From the NCBI RefSeq assembly GCF_042453785.1, contig NC_091674.1, positions 27,631,001-27,695,000 of the forward strand: a DNA stretch of 64,000 nt, given 5' to 3'. Below, piece after piece: positions 62,156-64,000 of the stretch. Made by a program: the position numbers and the translations under genes. This DNA is from Malus domestica (taxonomy: Eukaryota > Streptophyta > Magnoliopsida > Rosales > Rosaceae). The notes under the pieces were generated by a model. That model was not told the origin of the DNA. It saw nothing but the letters and a program-made list of their open reading frames with translations, and ran no database searches. Position 1 is the stretch's first letter, and each line of letters begins with the position of its first letter.

Positions 62156-64000
62156 TGTCACGTCCCGATCCTGACATACGTCCAAGATCGACACATGACG
62201 TCACCAACAACCTGTATCTCTAACATACCCCAACACCAGGATATGCAAAACACAACTCGAGAACCAATTGCGTGATAAATTTTTGTATACTTTATGGCTG
62301 CATCTAACCTCTTCGTTAGACTGCCTACGTACTCTCAATAAGGATCAAGCCATTCGTAGTTCAACTTCGCTATAACTCAACGTATAACACAGTCTGTTCA
62401 AGCCAAAATGCATAACATTCCTCAATCAAACATTTGGACTTGACGAGAATGAATTATTCGATTCAAACTACATAACAACCCGCATGACAATCAAGGTTTC
62501 TATTTCATCCATCATATACATCATTATGTTTTAACATAAAATCGCTATTCATATCATGCAATATATCAAAGAATCAATAAAGCACAATAGTATCCTCTAG
62601 TCGCATTGATCATTGATCTAATCATTTTAATAACAATCATATTTAGCATCCTTCCACAATCATATCAAGTAACCCATTCCATGACATCAAAGAGGCACTA
62701 TATTAACATTTAATTATGTTAATCAGTCAATCAGATCACACCTCAATGCCCAAAATTAATAAAGGACTTCTATATAATTCCCTGCCTGGATTTCAAGTAA
62801 TAACTTGATAGTTCTAATTTATATTCACAAGATTTATTGTGGGTAATTCCCATTCACTCGAATCCAGGATACAAGTCTAACTTATGGAAATGAGCAAGAG
62901 TAGGGATTCCGGACCACTCAACGGAATCCAAATCAGGATACAATTCTGGACCACTCAACGCAATCCAACCACATCGGGTTACGGATCACTTAACAGAACC
63001 AAAATTATCAATCAGTTTCTTGCATGTAAAATTAGTGTCATCGATCATAATCTATAAACATCAAGTATAGAATCCTACTTTATGAAATCATAATCAAGTC
63101 ATTGACAACTTCGAAAGAGTCACCCAGACATCCAACGACTTTTCTAATTCAAAGCACAAGATTCTCAAAATCTATCGTTCATATGTACATTAAAAACTAG
63201 AGCTAGAGGGACGCAGTTCGGCCGAAGCCTACATCTTTGAAGCTATCTCAATCCAAACTCAATGAAACCCGAGGTGGATACAATCTCGGACCATCACTCA
63301 ACGGAATCTCAAAGTATGAGGGGTTTCAGACCATCTCTCAATGAAATTCGAGTGGATACAATTCCGGACCATCACTCAACGAAATCACGGAGTACAATGC
63401 ATAACAACCACTAAATGAAACCCAAGCTGGATATGATTCCAGACCATCACTCAACGGAATCACGGAGCATGAGGGATTTCAGACCATCTCTCAATGGAAT
63501 CCGAGTGGATACGAGTCCGGACCATCACTCAACGGAATCGCGGAAGGCCAACAACCATATATACAATGGCTCAAAGAAATGAGACAAGCACAAGTTACTT
63601 AATTTACAAAAGCTCAACCAAGGGAAATAAGACACAAATACTAAATTTAAAATGAATCAATGAAGCGGAAGATGAAACCATATCGAAACAACAAATCCCC
63701 ATCACCACGTGTTAACGGTCTACCACTAGTCCTCACATTTCATCACAACATGCCAATCAAACCATATTTCAATATATACATGTCAAATCTCATTTCATAA
63801 ACTTAAATCAATGGCTAATCATTAAAAATAACAATTCAATAGAAAACATATTTATAAAACCAACTCATATACATATAGGATAACAATTACGAAAATAAGG
63901 TAATCACCAATATCACATATATTAAAGTCACTCACCTGAGGTCCACACTAACGCACTCTAGCATGGAATTCAAGGCATCAAACTCTATCACCGTAAAAAC
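62156..64000. mobile_element. LTR-retrotransposon sequence running off the window
   Basis: Starts TGTCACGTCCCGATCC, a form seen at LTR starts of plant gypsy elements, with CATGACGTCACC soon after. No coding domain is seen and the sequence continues to the right edge, so ends and family cannot be fixed. It appears inserted in, or abutting, the gypsy-type LTR to its left. Confidence 0.4.
62880..63545. repeat. Irregular tandem repeats with CCGGACCATCACTCAACGGAA motif
   Basis: Variants of GGACCA(TCA)CTCAACGGAATC alternate with TTTCAGACCATCTCTCAATG and GAGTGGATACAATTCC at intervals of about 75-90 bp. At least eight units occur in this span. They lie in the partial LTR element at the right edge. 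Confidence 0.75.

Overview
The window is nuclear DNA of a dicot plant. Genes are intron-rich and sit in AT-rich sequence crowded with MITEs, a tRNA-derived SINE family, Mutator-like and hAT elements and LTR retrotransposons. The repeat families and protein sequences fit Rosaceae, most likely the apple/pear tribe; that assignment rests on recalled similarity, not a search.

Six intact-looking genes are supported. (1) 1523-5507 (+): LRR receptor-like kinase of the At5g62710 type, 13 coding exons, 605 aa, with one GC-AG intron. (2) 7872-8681 (+): intronless NAD(H)-type short-chain dehydrogenase/reductase, with a decayed relative at 11712-12165. (3) 14585-16532 (+): HPP-family membrane protein of the chloroplast nitrite transporter type (NITR2, At5g62720-like). 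(4) 30863-32416 (-): class I HD-Zip transcription factor (HAT5/ATHB1-like). (5) 40713-43237 (+): NRT1/PTR transporter of subfamily NPF4, 585 aa. (6) 55330-56091 (-): DUF1118 chloroplast protein of the RIQ1/RIQ2 type. Genes 1, 3 and 5 correspond in order and strand to what I recall as the consecutive Arabidopsis genes At5g62710-At5g62720-At5g62730, so this looks like an ancestral block stretched by insertions. It places a plastid nitrite transporter beside an NPF4 nitrate/hormone-type transporter. Relics of a further NPF copy survive at 54360-55170.

Repeats occupy most of the rest. A very young, nearly whole Ty1/copia element lies on the minus strand at 18252-24641 (315-bp LTRs with no difference I can see, 5-bp target duplication). 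From 44562 to 53969 there is a Russian-doll nest: a 0.45-kb hAT-type element (8-bp duplication) holds a ~1-kb hAT-type element (8-bp duplication), which holds a 7.7-kb gypsy-type element without a recognisable pol (513-bp LTRs with one difference, 5-bp duplication) and, separately, a 199-bp hairpin MITE (9-bp duplication). The gypsy-type element carries an antisense open frame for a coiled-coil protein with a DLNL motif. Mutator-like elements with exact 9-bp duplications lie at 29319-30566 and 58728-60260. From about 57.7 kb to the right edge lie decayed gypsy-type elements carrying further insertions, and LTR-like sequence with tandem repeats running off the window.

No rRNA, true tRNA gene or CRISPR array was seen. 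Long stretches such as 24.7-29.3 kb and 35.4-39.3 kb show no gene I recognise.
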